Positions 41,287 to 52,296 of a stretch of 64,000 nt of DNA are shown piece by piece. Within the stretch, counting starts at the first letter, position 1, and every line of letters begins with the position of its first letter. The notes under the pieces are model-generated. The model was not told where the DNA came from. It saw only the letters and a list, made by a program, of their open reading frames with translations, and ran no database searches. Position numbers and translations under genes: made by a program. The stretch comes from Diploptera punctata (Eukaryota > Arthropoda > Insecta > Blattodea > Blaberidae), in assembly GCA_030220185.1 (NCBI GenBank), contig JASPKZ010002337.1, positions 715,501 to 779,500 on the forward strand. The letters run 5' to 3'.

Positions 41287-42061
41287 CAGAATACTTTAAA
41301 ATTCCCTTTACAAACTTCTAGGACTTGTAGAGGGGACTGAGTTGATAATATTTTGAAGTGGAAACCATGTCCGGAAACTTCCGTTTCCGTGCTACAGCCG
41401 TTTGAAAACAAGCTTTGCCTGGCCTTACATCACGTGTCTCAACAAATGCTAGAGCGCGTTTACCAAAACATCATTAGTAGGTACAATTGTGTGCAATGAA
41501 GTTGCTGGTCGCCACATCGAACCGCACTTGTAGTGGATCTGAATGTTAACCCTTAAATTGAAAATGTATCCTATAAGATACATTTATTGGTTTCATTCAT
41601 TTAATAATTTTAGTAAGAACAGATGAAAACTAACGAGAATACATTACTTTTTTTTTAGAATTTCACAATATAACTAATAATAATAGTTATGCACCATTTG
41701 ATTTTTACTGTGGTCCACCACATTTAAGTAACTGGCATGAGAAAAAAGTATTTTGCCAATTTAAGGGTTAACCATAATTTCAAAAGTACAAAAACAGTTG
41801 AAGTTTAACCGTAAACAAAAGTGTTTGTGAAAAATTATTCAGTTTCTTTTTTGTTTCTTTGGTTATTAATGAGTTGAATTGTAAAACAAGTGATGTACTG
41901 TGTCACGCCTCATAATAAATTACTTCTAAAAGTGGCCGCGTTAAAAACGTGTTGTAGCACGGAAACGGTAAGTTTCCGGACATGGTTTCCAATTGTAATA
42001 TTATCAACTCAGTCCCTTCTACGAGTCCTAGAAGTTTGTAAGGGAATTTTAGAGCACCCTA
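41287..42061. mobile_element. Mariner-like element, deleted, TA target duplication
   Basis: Termini of about 115 bp are inverted: left CAGAATACTTTAAAATTCCC and inverted right TAGGGTGCTCTAAAATTCCC, both continuing through ACAAACTTCTAGGACT and GAAACCATGTCCGGAAACTT. TA on each side. A 90-bp coding scrap near 41445-41530 (MLERVYQNI-like, then CxxxxGGRHIEPHL-like in a shifted frame) is the transposase C-terminus. Confidence 0.85.
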
Positions 42062-42276
42062 TAAAATAGAATATAATATAAAACAGCATTGTAGTTACTA
42101 CCCTAAATAATACTCCTAAATATAAGCTCGTCACTTTAACTATTATTTTACATTACTATATTTTTTTAAAGAGATTTCAACTTTCAGCAGTTTAAATTAT
42201 CAGTCTACGTACTGTAAGTAGAATAATAGTTTTATGAAACTGAACCTTGTGGTATTGGAAGAAAATAAATAAATGG

Positions 42277-42454
42277 GTTTTTGCACGATAGTGCGTTCTG
42301 TCGTACTTACAGCAATGACGAATATGATTGTAAGCTCAATTTCCTAAATTTGAAGGTTGCTAACCTATAAATAACTAAATAACTATACTGTAATATTTAC
42401 AAATGACCTACCTAGTACGGGAAGTAAATCCACTGCTCTTTATGTATATAACGT

Positions 42455-42506
<52 letters not shown>

Positions 42507-43222
42507 GCAAAAGGTAGTGTTAATATACATTATATGAAACAAATCACTGCATTTTAAATGAACTGAACTTTATTTTAAACCGTATAAAAAAATTAATTCG
42601 CACATACCGCCATTTTATATACATATGTGTATACAAAAATATATCCAACAGGTAGTATTAATATACATTATACAAAACAAATCAGTGCATTTTAAATGAA
42701 CTTAACTTTATTTTAAACAATATAAATCAATAAATTCGTATATGCCGCCATGTTATGCTTGATTGGTGTCACAGGCCTGCTGTAGTCTGAACTAAATTAT
42801 TTACGGCATTTACCGTATAAACATTAGCCACGCTTAGTCAGTTGTTCATAATGAACGCAAATATTTCCAACAATTGGATAGAACATCTGCAAAGAATGAC
42901 ACAGGATACAGGATAGGATACCAAATATTGCACTGATGTATAATCCCGGAGGACGAAGATCAGTAGGAAGACCAAGTAAGCGCTGGGCTGAACAGATGTG
43001 ACATCGGAACAGGCAAATACCTAATCCGTGAAGGATGATGATGATATTTCCAACAAGGGTGTTATTATTTTGACAACACCATCGTGCAAAAAATAATGTA
43101 CAACACATGTTTGTGAAGTGTTTTACAGATCCTCAGGAATTAAAAACCGAGCGATAGTGAGGTTTTTTATCATTTCCTTGCTTCTGTAAAAACCACTTCC
43201 CAACCTCGCATTGTAATATGCT
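42277..43222. repeat. Dispersed repeat R, copy 2
   Basis: Second copy of the 30690-31290 repeat, longer because of a TA array (42458-42503), an internal tandem duplication of about 140 bp (AAATCACTGCATTTTAAATG / AAATCAGTGCATTTTAAATG), and a LINE C insertion at 42874-43046. Confidence 0.78.
42871..43047 (+). mobile_element. LINE family C, 5'-truncated insertion with target duplication
   Basis: TTGGATAGAACATCTGCAAA encodes WIEHLQRM; later frames give NPGGRRSVGRPSKRWAEQM-like residues. Ends in GGATGATGATGAT. ATATTTCCAACAA precedes it (42858-42870) and follows it (43048-43060); the uninterrupted repeat R has the sequence once. Confidence 0.88.
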
Positions 43223-43689
43223 ATTACATGACCAAACGTTTGCAACGCGGTTATAGAAAACGATGAAAGAGATGTTAATAAAACAACTGCACACCAAAAC
43301 GTCAACGAATCGATACAGCCAGTGCTATTAACCATGTAAAAACACAACATGGTATTAAAGTAGAACATTACATAATGCCATTTGCGTCAGGTGGAGGTAG
43401 CGGTATCTATACGAGCTTCAGCTGTCTTTATGACATAGGTTAAACGAGAATAGATGACTCTCGTTGAGCGAGATAAAACTCCAACTTGATGCTCCCTACA
43501 ACACTAACGTTACATTTTTAGAACTTCACACGGAAGAGATATATGTTTTTATCTGTAGCGAAGAGTTTCCTTTTTTTAAGGTCAATGAAGACATTTCAAC
43601 AAGAGCTCTTGTGAGTTATTAAAGGAAAGTAGCTACGAAATATCAACGTCAGGATAAACAAACCGGAACAAAAATGTAATACATATTTT
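43223..43689. other. No recognised feature
   Basis: About 470 bp between repeat R and the LINE 5' fragment; no motif identified. Confidence 0.35.
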
Positions 43690-43694
43690 TTCTT

Positions 43695-44010
43695 TCCCTC
43701 CATGGTATCTTTACCTTGTCGTGGTGGAGTGGCTTTCGTGCTTAAATGATCCTGAGAGCTATGCCGGCGGTAGCATTGCTGCCGATAGGGTTACCCTTGC
43801 CGGACTGGTCGAAGGTGATAACCCAGACGAAAAAAGTACCTTGGTCGAAAGAGTGACGATCTTTCACTGTAAAAATACAACCGTCAAGAAATGCGGACAT
43901 GGGTTCAACTGGGGTAAAATTTTCCGGAGGTCAAATAGTCCCCCATTTGGTTCTCCGGGCGGGGACTACTTCAGGGAACCCATGCTAAAGGCTCAAACAC
44001 AGGGAGTATA
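43695..44010 (+). mobile_element. LINE family A 5'-end fragment
   Basis: CCTCCATGGTATCTTTACCT and TGTCGTGGTGGAGTGGCTTT look like an insect LINE leader. The last 90 bp (GGTCAAATAGTCCCCCATTT to AGGCTCAAACACAGGGA) match the 5' edge of the main copy at 53330-53400 in reverse complement. It therefore extends the family A 5' end by about 230 bp. No endonuclease or RT follows. Confidence 0.78.
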
Positions 44011-44228
44011 TTTTGTATTTCATTATTCTAGTGAATTCCGGAGAATGTAGTCCTAATTAAATAGGTTGTTCTGAGAAATATATTTTTGAAAATTATATAA
44101 AATCTTTATCAATCCTACACAGTAAACACTAAACCTGACCTTGACAATAAAATAATATCTTCAATTGATTAACATGATATATTCTTTATTATTATGCCCA
44201 CTTATATATTTTTTAAATTTATATACTA

Positions 44229-44332
44229 CTAGCTAATAACCTGCGTTCGCTGCTACGCTTAAATAAATTAAATGTGTTTCTATGTTTAGTTGAATAAGTG
44301 AAAATATATAAATAATTATAAATTTATATCTG
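44229..44332 (-). mobile_element. Helitron 3' end
   Basis: Minus-strand end of the first Helitron family: ACTAGCTAATAACCTGCGTT and CGCTGCTACGCTTAAATAAA. Truncated at 44332 by LINE A. Confidence 0.72.
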
Positions 44333-44660
44333 CTAAACATGGACTCTTACTTTAAGGAAAGAAAGAAGATTAAGAGTACTTGAGAATAAAGTTCTTAAGA
44401 CAATTTTTTGGGTAAAAAAAAATGAACAGGCAGATGAATGGAGAAGACACTTAACAGAGAACTACGTGGTCTTTATAAGAAGCCAGATATAATAGCAACA
44501 GGTAAGTCTTGTAGACTGCGATGGGCAGGACATGTGGCACGTATGGGGAATGAAAGAGGTGCATGGAAGCTTCTTGTAGGAAAACGAGAGGGAAAACGCC
44601 TAGTTGGTAGAACAAGAATGAGGTGGGAGAATAATATTAACTATGATTTGAGGGAGGAAT
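44333..44660 (+). mobile_element. LINE family A copy lacking its extreme 3' end
   Basis: AACATGGACTCTTACTTTAA to TATGATTTGAGGGAGGAATT. Frame 44438-44665 is open over RLRWAGHVARMGNERGAWKL and REGKRLVGRTRMRWENNINY. The normal VDYTG...RVR end is replaced by a 20-bp SINE C-like sliver. Confidence 0.82.
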
Positions 44661-44696
44661 TTTAGTAGCCACAATAAGTAGACCTACTGAATTATA

Positions 44697-45371
44697 TAAT
44701 CGAAATTGACTATTACTGAAAAATGAGGGAAATTTTGGAAAAGTGGTTGAATGAAAATACCTAGGAACTAAAATTACAAATAGGAATGAGATGTACAAAA
44801 CATATTAAACATAGGCTCAATTCTGGAAATGCGTGCTATTATGTATTATAAGTACACTTGTCGTCCCAACTTGTTTAAAAAAAAGTTAAACTGAAAATAT
44901 ATAAAAACTATTATTCTCCCAGTTATATTATATGGACGCGAAACATGGACTTTTACTTTAAGGGAGGAGAAAATGTTGAGCATTTGAGAGGAAAGTTCTA
45001 GAAAAATGTTTGCACCAAAGAAAGATGAGGAGACAGGCGAATGGAGAATACTATCAGTGAGCTGTAAGATCGTTATCAGATATCAGATATAATAAGAAAA
45101 AATTAAGTCTCGTAGACTGCGATGAGGAGGGCATTTGGCACGAATGGGGAATGATAGAGGGGCGTGGAAGTTTCTTGTAGGGAAACCAGAAGGAAAATTC
45201 CCAGTTGGTAGACCAAGAATGAGGTGGGAGAATGACATTAACCATGATTTGAGGGAAGTAGATTATACAAGGGATGATTGAAAAATACTAGTTCAGGATA
45301 GGGGTGTATGGAGAGCAATGTCCGCTCGTCCAAGAACCTACGTGTTCGAAAGTGAAGTGAGTTAGTTAGTT
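44697..45371 (+). mobile_element. LINE family A copy, decayed
   Basis: From a degraded NGNGQLMTN segment to AAGTGAAGTGAGTTAGTTAG. Multiple frame lesions. In tandem (same orientation) with the copy just upstream. Confidence 0.82.
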
Positions 45372-45434
45372 ACAATAAATAGTGGCCACGGGTTGAAAAA
45401 CCAGCTATAATGGATGACGGACCCGAGATGCCAA

Positions 45435-45441
<7 letters not shown>
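45371..45441 (+). mobile_element. SINE family C internal fragment
   Basis: ACAATAAATAGTGGCCACGG, TGAAAAACCAGCTATAATGG and CCGAGATGCCAACCAT match the SINE C body at 32600-32665. Confidence 0.65.
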
Positions 45442-45468
<27 letters not shown>

Positions 45469-45469
45469 G

Positions 45470-46266
45470 CAGGGTGTTTCTAAATTAGACCGACAAAATT
45501 TGGGACCAGATAGATAACCTTCATTGAAGCATATTTTGTTAAGGAACTTACGGGCTTGGTTTCAGTGCTAGAGGGATTTTACAGGAAGGGATTGAAGGAA
45601 ACACATAAGCACTCCTTACAATCCAAGAGGGGTTAAATTACTACTATCGCTTGGTTTGTTTACTTCCGGAGCTCAGTAACATTCGTAACCTATTACAGCA
45701 AGTTTGTTTAAATCCATTGGTATGATGTGTTGGATAGGCAGGGACGCTCGCCTGACTTGATCTGCCTAGATTTCTTTTTTTGTGGGGCTACGTGAAGGCG
45801 ATAGTTTATAAAACCGATATTGACTCTGAAGAAGATCTTGTAGCACGCATTGTCAGCGCAGCAGCTGAAATAAGGGAAACCCCTGGCATCTTTGGAAGGG
45901 TACTACAAAGTATGGCACATTGATGCACTGTTTGTCTGGATGTCAATGGACATGTGTTCTAGCACTTGTTATGATGGAACAATAAACTGGATCCATTCTA
46001 GCAATGCAACACTGGAATGAGTTATTTTTTAGAATTAAATACGTTTTGTTTCTGTTTTTCTGTAAAGTATTTGGATTAACACACACAATTACGTGACGCA
46101 GAATGACTTGTTACTTGCACGTACCTACTTCCTTCCATCCCTTCCTCTAAGACGCCTCTTACACTGAAACGAAGCGTCACATCTTATAGGTTACTTAAAA
46201 AATATACTTCAATGAAGGTTAACTATCTGCTCTCAAAGTTTATCGGTATAATTTAGAAACACCCTG
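45470..46266 (+). mobile_element. Mariner-like element, deleted
   Basis: Left CAGGGTGTTTCTAAATTAGA and inverted right CAGGGTGTTTCTAAATTATA share about 73 bp. Plus-strand 45740-45920 carries GRSPDL...LDFFF and, in another frame, WGYVKAIVYKTDIDSEEDLV then ARIVSAAAEI: the third catalytic aspartate region and C-terminal helix of a mariner-type transposase. Flanking TA is not obvious on the left, where a (TA)n array ends in TACATG. Confidence 0.85.
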
Positions 46267-47098
46267 AATATATACAATGAAACTTGTTTAAACCGAAAAG
46301 TGAATAATGCGGAAATTTGTCCAATGTGAACAAATTTATTGGTCCCGGCAAAGTAATAGTAATTTTACCTGTATTTATCTTGTATAAAACGGAATCTGTC
46401 CAATGCGGAAACGGAAGGATATTTCTGCACAAATCTTGAAAAAAATGTTTATAACACGGAAAGACTGGGAGAGAAATAAATTAGTTTCCATTTAATTGAA
46501 TTCCCTTAGGCGAATTAACAATAAGTGATGATTCCTACCGCCATGATAAGTAAGAGTTTAACTGTATCTGGAATTTTCTTTCGTCCTCACTGCACACCCG
46601 TTTTGCGAAATACAGATTCGTTTAACAAATATTTGGTGTGTGACATCTGTCTTACCAATAACCAGTGCACTGTAAAATCTTAAATTAGTTTAATATATGA
46701 GACACGATTGTGTACATATCTTTCACAGGTAGCGTTCTGAATTTACGGAATAAAAATCGCTAAATCATATGCATCATTATCATTAAACGAAAAAGTGAAA
46801 GTGATTGAAGATAAAGAAAAACCTCTTAGAACGCGAAATAATGACTAAATTTAAATGTGGAGAAATCCAAGTTTATGAGAATTTAAAAAACAAAGAAGAG
46901 AATAAATAAGAATGAATGGACGCAAGGAAATGGTCACATGAGGAAGAAAGAAAAAAATGAAGAAAGCAACGAGGTGTGGGAGTGTTTTTTTTACAAGTCC
47001 ACGATAAAAAAATCTCCAAATTTCCGGATTGATGCTCAAAAGTCGAGCTCTAGATGTTGTTATGTCCCTAGGGAATAAGGATTGCAAGGTAATTCAGG

Positions 47099-47345
47099 TT
47101 GGTTGTGGACAGTTATGAAAGACGACACAATGTAGTATGGAATGAAATTTGCGGGGAATCAAAGGATGTGGACGAAAGTATAGTTAGTGAGTGGAAACAG
47201 AAACTGCATACTTCAATTTCAAGATACGCGCCTATAAGAGACATTTTTAACGGTGACGATACGGGACTGTTTTGTTTGCCCGTTACCATCGAAGTTGCTC
47301 GAACATACTATACTTTACTTTCCAACGGCAGTGGAACTATAATTA
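47099..47345 (+). pseudogene. Tigger-like transposase fragment
   Basis: The frame opens at an ATG but begins mid-protein. It covers the end of the CENP-B/Tc5-type DNA-binding domain (RRHNVVWNEICGESKDVD) and the start of DDE_1 (APIRDIFNGDDTGLFCLPVT). It ends where SINE B sequence begins at about 47350. Confidence 0.75.
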
Positions 47346-47349
47346 ATCC

Positions 47350-47512
47350 AAGGTATGAGTACCAGACGCTTGTTCTGGGGGTAAAGGCGGCCGTCACGCA
47401 GGGCTGACAACCCGGCTGACATAAAGTGCCGATTGTCTAGAAAAAGTGGGAGTCTTAACCTCCTACTACCTCAAGGACCTCCGGGCCTGTTGAGGGATCA
47501 CTTTACTTTTTA
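47350..47512 (+). mobile_element. SINE family B, 5'-truncated
   Basis: ATGAGTACCAGACGCTTGTT, GGCGGCCGTCACGCAGGGCT and TTAACCTCCTACTACCTC match SINE B bases after the tRNA head. Located inside the Tigger-like element. Confidence 0.85.
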
Positions 47513-48059
47513 CTTACATAAAATACATATACGGCACTCTACAATTTAATGTTGGTTAATAAATTTTGTTTTTTTATAATGCGGAATGTTGTCTAATTTG
47601 GTCCCATGCGATTCCGCTTAGAGCACGTTTTACTGTAAATGGAAAGCCGGTTGTAATAGAACAGTTAAATCTCATAAATTTGGATGGGCAGTCTCTCAAA
47701 AGTCCAAAAAATTCCCAAACACTTTACTATCAGTTACACCTAGGTCTAACCTTTTTTTCTCTCTTAAAATAAGAGACAACTTTCGTATTCATACAGTAGA
47801 ACCGTTTTACAATATTTGTAGTTACACTGTATCCGAGCTAAGTTCCAGTTGTACTGCAAATACATTTACCCACCATATGAGTGAGTTGTCAATGGAAGTG
47901 CCAATTATAAAAACACATTCCTTAGGCTACATCGTATTTTACGGGAAATAAAACTGAATACAAGATAATAATGTACCAACAATTAGAAACTTTCAATTCT
48001 TATTTATTCATTTATGAAAAAAATATATATGGGTTTTCGTAATCAGATCTTTACGCTTT

Positions 48060-48290
48060 TTCTACGATGTCAATTGATATCCATTATTTGCAATTTCATC
48101 AGGTCTACGGGCAGAATATATGCTCAATGCTGACTCACCTGTATACTCTGCTGTTATTTTCACCACATCTTCAATGACTATTGTAGGATATTTTTCACTA
48201 AACTGTTTGAAAACATTCAAAATTATTTGTCTCCTTCCGCTTTACAAAGGTTTTCCTTTTTGATGCTTTAAAAAGTGTGTAGGAAATGCA
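48060..48290 (-). pseudogene. Possible transposase-associated fragment
   Basis: Minus strand reads SGRRQIILNVFKQFSEKYPT, IVIEDVVKITAEYTGESALS. The RRxxIxNVFxxFxxxxP...RTAEYTGxS pattern resembles the N-terminal part of DDE-3-type transposase-like proteins that are multicopy in insects. Low certainty; no catalytic region follows. Confidence 0.35.
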
Positions 48291-48629
48291 GCCATTCGAA
48301 ACAATTGAAATTCTAAAGTATTCTGCATTGCGCAGGCGCAAGAATTAAACAATGAAATTCTTACTTATTTCATATATTAACATTGTAATTACATATTATT
48401 TTAAAATTCTCCCATATAACTTATGTAAACATGTGCTAGATAATATTTTAAATTTTATTTCGAGTGTTAGAAAGCGATCTACATTTTCTTATATGATTAA
48501 CGGTGAAACAGTTATTCGACTAATGAAAACACAGTTATACATCTGGTTTATTTACATTACGGAACTTAGCTCGGAAAAGGTAATGTCAAATTTTGAAAGA
48601 AGTTGGTATTGCCAGAGTCATTGTAATGC
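48291..48629. other. No recognised feature
   Basis: An open frame at 48352-48633 (94 codons) has no recognised motif and runs to the edge of the hAT MITE; I do not call it a gene. Confidence 0.35.
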
Positions 48630-48637
48630 GTAATAAC

Positions 48638-48965
48638 TAGGGCTGAAAAAAGTATGGGTTACAGGCTAGGTTGCATCGTACTTAGACCGCTGTGTTTACA
48701 AACTGCACGTTGACACGCACTATTCGGGACTGACTTCTAGTACAGTCCGCTTTGTGTAAGAATGGACTATTTTTTGCACAATTTTTGTTTCGGCATTCTG
48801 ATACAACTACACGTCACGTAAACAGGTCTATTAGTGAAGAGAGCCGAATATACACACTCTCCGCTTCTAGCAGGCAGCGGAGACGCTCGACAAAGACACG
48901 CATTTTGTAAACAATGTGTATAAAAATTAGTTACTACCCTGGTACCGATACTTTTTTTAGCCCTA
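48638..48965. mobile_element. hAT-type MITE
   Basis: Termini TAGGGCTGAAAAAAGTATGG and inverted TAGGGCTAAAAAAAGTATCG match at 17 of 20 positions. The 8-bp flanks are GTAATAAC (48630-48637) and ATTATAAC (48966-48973), agreeing at 6 of 8, as expected for an aged hAT duplication. 328 bp, non-coding. Confidence 0.75.
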
Positions 48966-49134
48966 ATTATAACCAGCACTTTTCTAAAGATGAGCCTAAG
49001 ATTAATTTCTCTATCTCTTAATCTCAACTTTTTAATTTCCCTTGAGGATACCAGACCTAGTCTCTGCCGAAATGTCGGTGTGTTTTAAACCACAAGATCA
49101 CGGAAAAATATATATTTAAGAATATATACAAAAG

Positions 49135-49590
49135 TAAGAATTTACAAATCACGGAAAAATAAAAATAAAATTATGAATAGATACAAAAGTAAGTATTTAC
49201 AAATCTCTCATAAGACCAGTTCTAACATATGGTTGCGAATGCCGAACAGGAACTCAAAAACAAAAATTAATGAAACAACCGAATTGGAAGTTTTAAGGAT
49301 AATCATAGGAAAATCGCTGAGAGAGAAAATTCGCAGCTCTGTTATTAGAGAAGAATGAGAAATTGAACCCATAAACCTCTGGATAAATTATAGCTCGATC
49401 ACATAGATGGAATGGAGAACAATAGATTAGTGAACAAAGTACGTGACTGGACACCTCGGCAGAAAAAGGGCATTAAGGAGACCACAACTACGATGGAAGG
49501 ACGTCACCATATCCCGGACCTGAAGTGAATGAACACGCAACAAGCTGCCAGCTTTCACGCGTTGAGGAAGAAGAAGGTCACGGCCAAAAA
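49135..49590 (+). mobile_element. LINE family H fragment, C-terminal region
   Basis: Frames give an RPVLTYGCE-like block (49205-49250), then LEVLRIIIGKSLREKIRSSV, an HIDRMENNRLVNKVRDWTPR block and RRPQLRWKDV (about 49400-49505). Interrupted by stops. A minus-strand relative is at 55755-56195. Confidence 0.65.
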
Positions 49591-50139
49591 GCCTAGGAAA
49601 TGTCTACAGATCACAATACGGATTTTATGTTACACCTGTTTATAGCTACTTCAGTGATACTTGAATGAACAGGTCTGGAAACGGTCCAAATGTGTTCTGG
49701 ATAACTCTAGCAGATTGATCTGCGGTTAATTTTAGGGGATTCATTATTTTAAAATGCCAGTAGAAAATTGGCAGTATCCATAATGTTAATATCCTCATTG
49801 TTAAGGCGACCTTTAAGTATTCCAAAATACTTCGTTAATGTTTTTTGGAATCATGCCCAACAGAGAATTGAGTAATTAATTTAGTTCCAGATGGCTGGAA
49901 CATTTCAACGTGTTGTACTACAGGAAATGAAAGCTTTATAATATATCATGCTTTCTCTCTCTGTTCCTCTGATATTGGACATGTTTCCATACTCAGTAAC
50001 TTCCTAATACATAGCTAATATTGGTTTCATTTAATTTATATTATTATACTCTACACTAGCATGACCAATCCCATTATTAAAAAATGAAAAACATACACAT
50101 TTCTTTATTACTTATTTATATGCATATTTTCAATGTTTA
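49591..50139. other. No recognised feature
   Basis: About 550 bp with no recognised motif. Confidence 0.35.
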
Positions 50140-50383
50140 CACATCTTTCTCTGCTTAAAGTTTTATTTTCCTTCTCCACTCGTCTCTATCCATCCACTCC
50201 ATGTTCTCCAGTCATTTTGTTCTCATTCCAGTTCTTATTTCTTTCATCCACGAGTTTGTCTTATTTTCTTTCTTCTTCCAGACGGACACTATTTCAATGT
50301 TTTTCTGGGTAATCTTTCTTTTTGCATTCGTCATATACGCCCATACCAATTTTTAACTCCTTGTATCTTATATAATCCAATAT
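50140..50383 (-). mobile_element. LINE family F, C-terminal tail
   Basis: Minus strand decodes to YGRI-x-RMQKERLPRKTLK, CPSGRRKK and EQNDWRTWSGWIE across stops, the WYGHVxRMxxxRLPKKVL...GRRKRGRP...EDWxDRxxW pattern. It is probably the downstream half of the family F copy whose upstream half is at 53500-53735, separated by the LINE A insertion. Confidence 0.65.
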
Positions 50384-50397
50384 ACTTACTTACTCAC

Positions 50398-51401
50398 TGG
50401 CACTATCGAACCCATAGGTTCATGGCCGCACGGACATAAGCTCTCCATACATCCCTATCCTGAGCTAATGCTTTCCAATCATTCCCTGTACAATCTACTT
50501 CCCTCAAATCATAGTTAATGTTGTTCTCCCACCTCATTCTTGGTCTACCAACTGGGCGTTTTCCTTCTGGCTTTCCTACAAGAACTTTCTATGCACGTCT
50601 TTCATTCCCCATACGCGCAACATGTCCTGCCCATCGCAGTCTACGAGACTTAACTGTTCTTATTATATCTGGCTTCCCATAAAGACCATGTAGTTCATTG
50701 TTATGTAGTCTTCTCCATTCACCTGTCTGTTCATCTCTCTTTGGTCCAAAAATTTTCCTAAGAACTTTATTCTCAAATACTCGTAATCTCATTTCCTCCC
50801 TTAAAGTAAGAGTCCATGTTTCGCACCCATATAATATAACTGGTAGAATAATAGTTTTATATATTTTCAGCTTAACGTTTCTTGAAAGGAGTTGGAACAT
50901 CAACAGTCTCTGCAATGCAAAATAGCATGCATTTCCAGAATTGAGCCTATGTTTAATTTCTTTGTGCATCTCATTCCTGTTTGTGATTATTGTTCCTAGG
51001 TATTTGAATTCAGCCACTTCCTCAAAATTTCCCTCATTTGTCATTAGCTGTCCATTTCCATTATATACTGAATTTCTACGTGTGACCATATATTTAGTTT
51101 TATTGATATTTACTTCCAGTCCTAATTCCTTAGTGTTTCTCAATAGTGTGTGCGTGTTGGCCTTTAGTATCTCCTCGCTAACGTCCAACAATACTACATC
51201 ATCAGCATAAACTAACAGCTTATTAATACCATTCAGTTGTAAGCCTTCCTCATTCTCTAAAGATTTAATGGCATGCTCAAGTACAAAATTAAATAGTAGA
51301 GGAGATAGTGCATCTCCTTGCTTCAACCCATTCTGGATTTCAAATGTGTCTGAAAACTGTTTGCCTACACGCACCCTACTCTTTGAGCCATTTAGACACA
51401 T
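50398..51401 (-). pseudogene. LINE A reverse transcriptase C-terminal half and tail
   Basis: The frame starting at 51401 reads GLKQGDALSPLLFNFVLEH (RT motif B), then LLVYADDVVLLDVS with the catalytic Y-A-D-D at about 51190-51210. It continues through LGLEVNINKTKYMVTRR, FKYLGTIITN, VILYGCETWTL and RRLRWAGHVARMGNERRA. A stop at 50589 interrupts the last 60 residues, which continue in another frame to RVR near 50400. Confidence 0.9.
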
Positions 51402-51423
51402 TCGTATAAGTCTAACTAACTTT

Positions 51424-52296
51424 TTAGCAGGATACTATATAACTTCTCCCTCTTAATTGAATCATATGCTTTTTGAAGTCTACATATAGTTGATGTACAG
51501 TACCATTATATTCCCATTTCTTTTCTAAAATCTGTCTTATACTAAAAATCTGATCTGTTGTAGACCTGTTTCTTCTAAATGCACATTGATGATCTCCTAG
51601 AATGTCATCAATATAGGGAGTAAGTCTGCTTACTAATATATTTGTTAGAATTGTGTACGAAGTTGAAAGTAATGAGATGCCCCTGTAGTTGCTGCAATCA
51701 GTTTTATCTCCTTTCTTATAAATTGGTACGATAATTGATTCCTTCCATTCATCTGGAAGAGCTTCTTTTTCCAAACTCATACTAAGCAACCAGCGTATCT
51801 TGTCCATCAATTTTTCTCCCCCTGATTTTATCAGTTCTGCTGGGATCTCATCTGAACCTGATGCTTTATACATCTTCAATTTTTCAATTGCCATTTCAAC
51901 CTCTAATGCACTTGGCTCTGCGACTAGCATTTCTGCTGTCTGTAACTTATCCTCCTCAATGTCCTGTTCTGTATGTACATTTAATAGCTGATTAAAGTAA
52001 ATTTTCCGCCTATTTAATATACACCTAGAATCTGCAATCATATCCCCATTTTCATTCCGAATTATGTTTGTTCTAGCCTGAAACCCTTTCTTCTCTATAC
52101 TAATTCCCTGATATAATTCTCTAATGTTCCTATTTTTTGCATTCATTTCAAAATCAATAATCTTCTCTCTCAAATATTCCCTCTTTTTACTCTTTAGTAA
52201 CTTGGTGGTTTCCCGTCTAACGCTACCCAATTGCTCTAAATTTACCTCATTTGGCTTGTGTAACCATTTCATTTTTGCTAGCTTTCTTTTCTTCAC
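51424..52296 (-). pseudogene. LINE A reverse transcriptase N-terminal half
   Basis: Open 290-codon frame. It includes the pre-RT region (LRGRSY is read-through at the end), SGSDEIPAELIKSGGEKL, LPDEWKESIIVPIYKKGDKT (RT motif 1), NYRGISLLSTSYTILTNIL (motif 2), DDILGDHQCAFRRNRSTTDQ and QLYVDFKK (motif A, with the catalytic aspartate). A frameshift after FKK separates it from the next block at 51401. Confidence 0.9.

Larger units (their letters stand above)
46275..47635 (+). mobile_element. Tigger/pogo-like DNA transposon, decayed
   Basis: TA-flanked. Left CAATGAAACTTGTTTAAACC and inverted right CAGTAAAACGTGCTCTAAGC are imperfect TIRs of the pogo type. Encodes a broken Tigger-family protein: LNEKVKVIEDKEKPLRTR near 46775-46850, then ERRHNVVWNEICGESKDVDE, WKQKL and DIFNGDDTGLF (first catalytic aspartate; the usual IFNADETGL). 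A SINE B fragment interrupts it and the remaining DDE region is missing. Confidence 0.8.

Noticed and set aside
43721..44050. 109-codon plus-strand host protein
   Set aside because: The DNA matches the LINE A 5' leader in the main copy; the frame is part of the leader, not a host gene.
47566..47772. 68-codon frame as continuation of the Tigger transposase
   Set aside because: It spans the right TIR (ends 47635) and lacks DDE_1 motifs.
48352..48633. 94-codon open frame as a gene
   Set aside because: AT-rich, no motif, no splice context, and it stops at the edge of a MITE.
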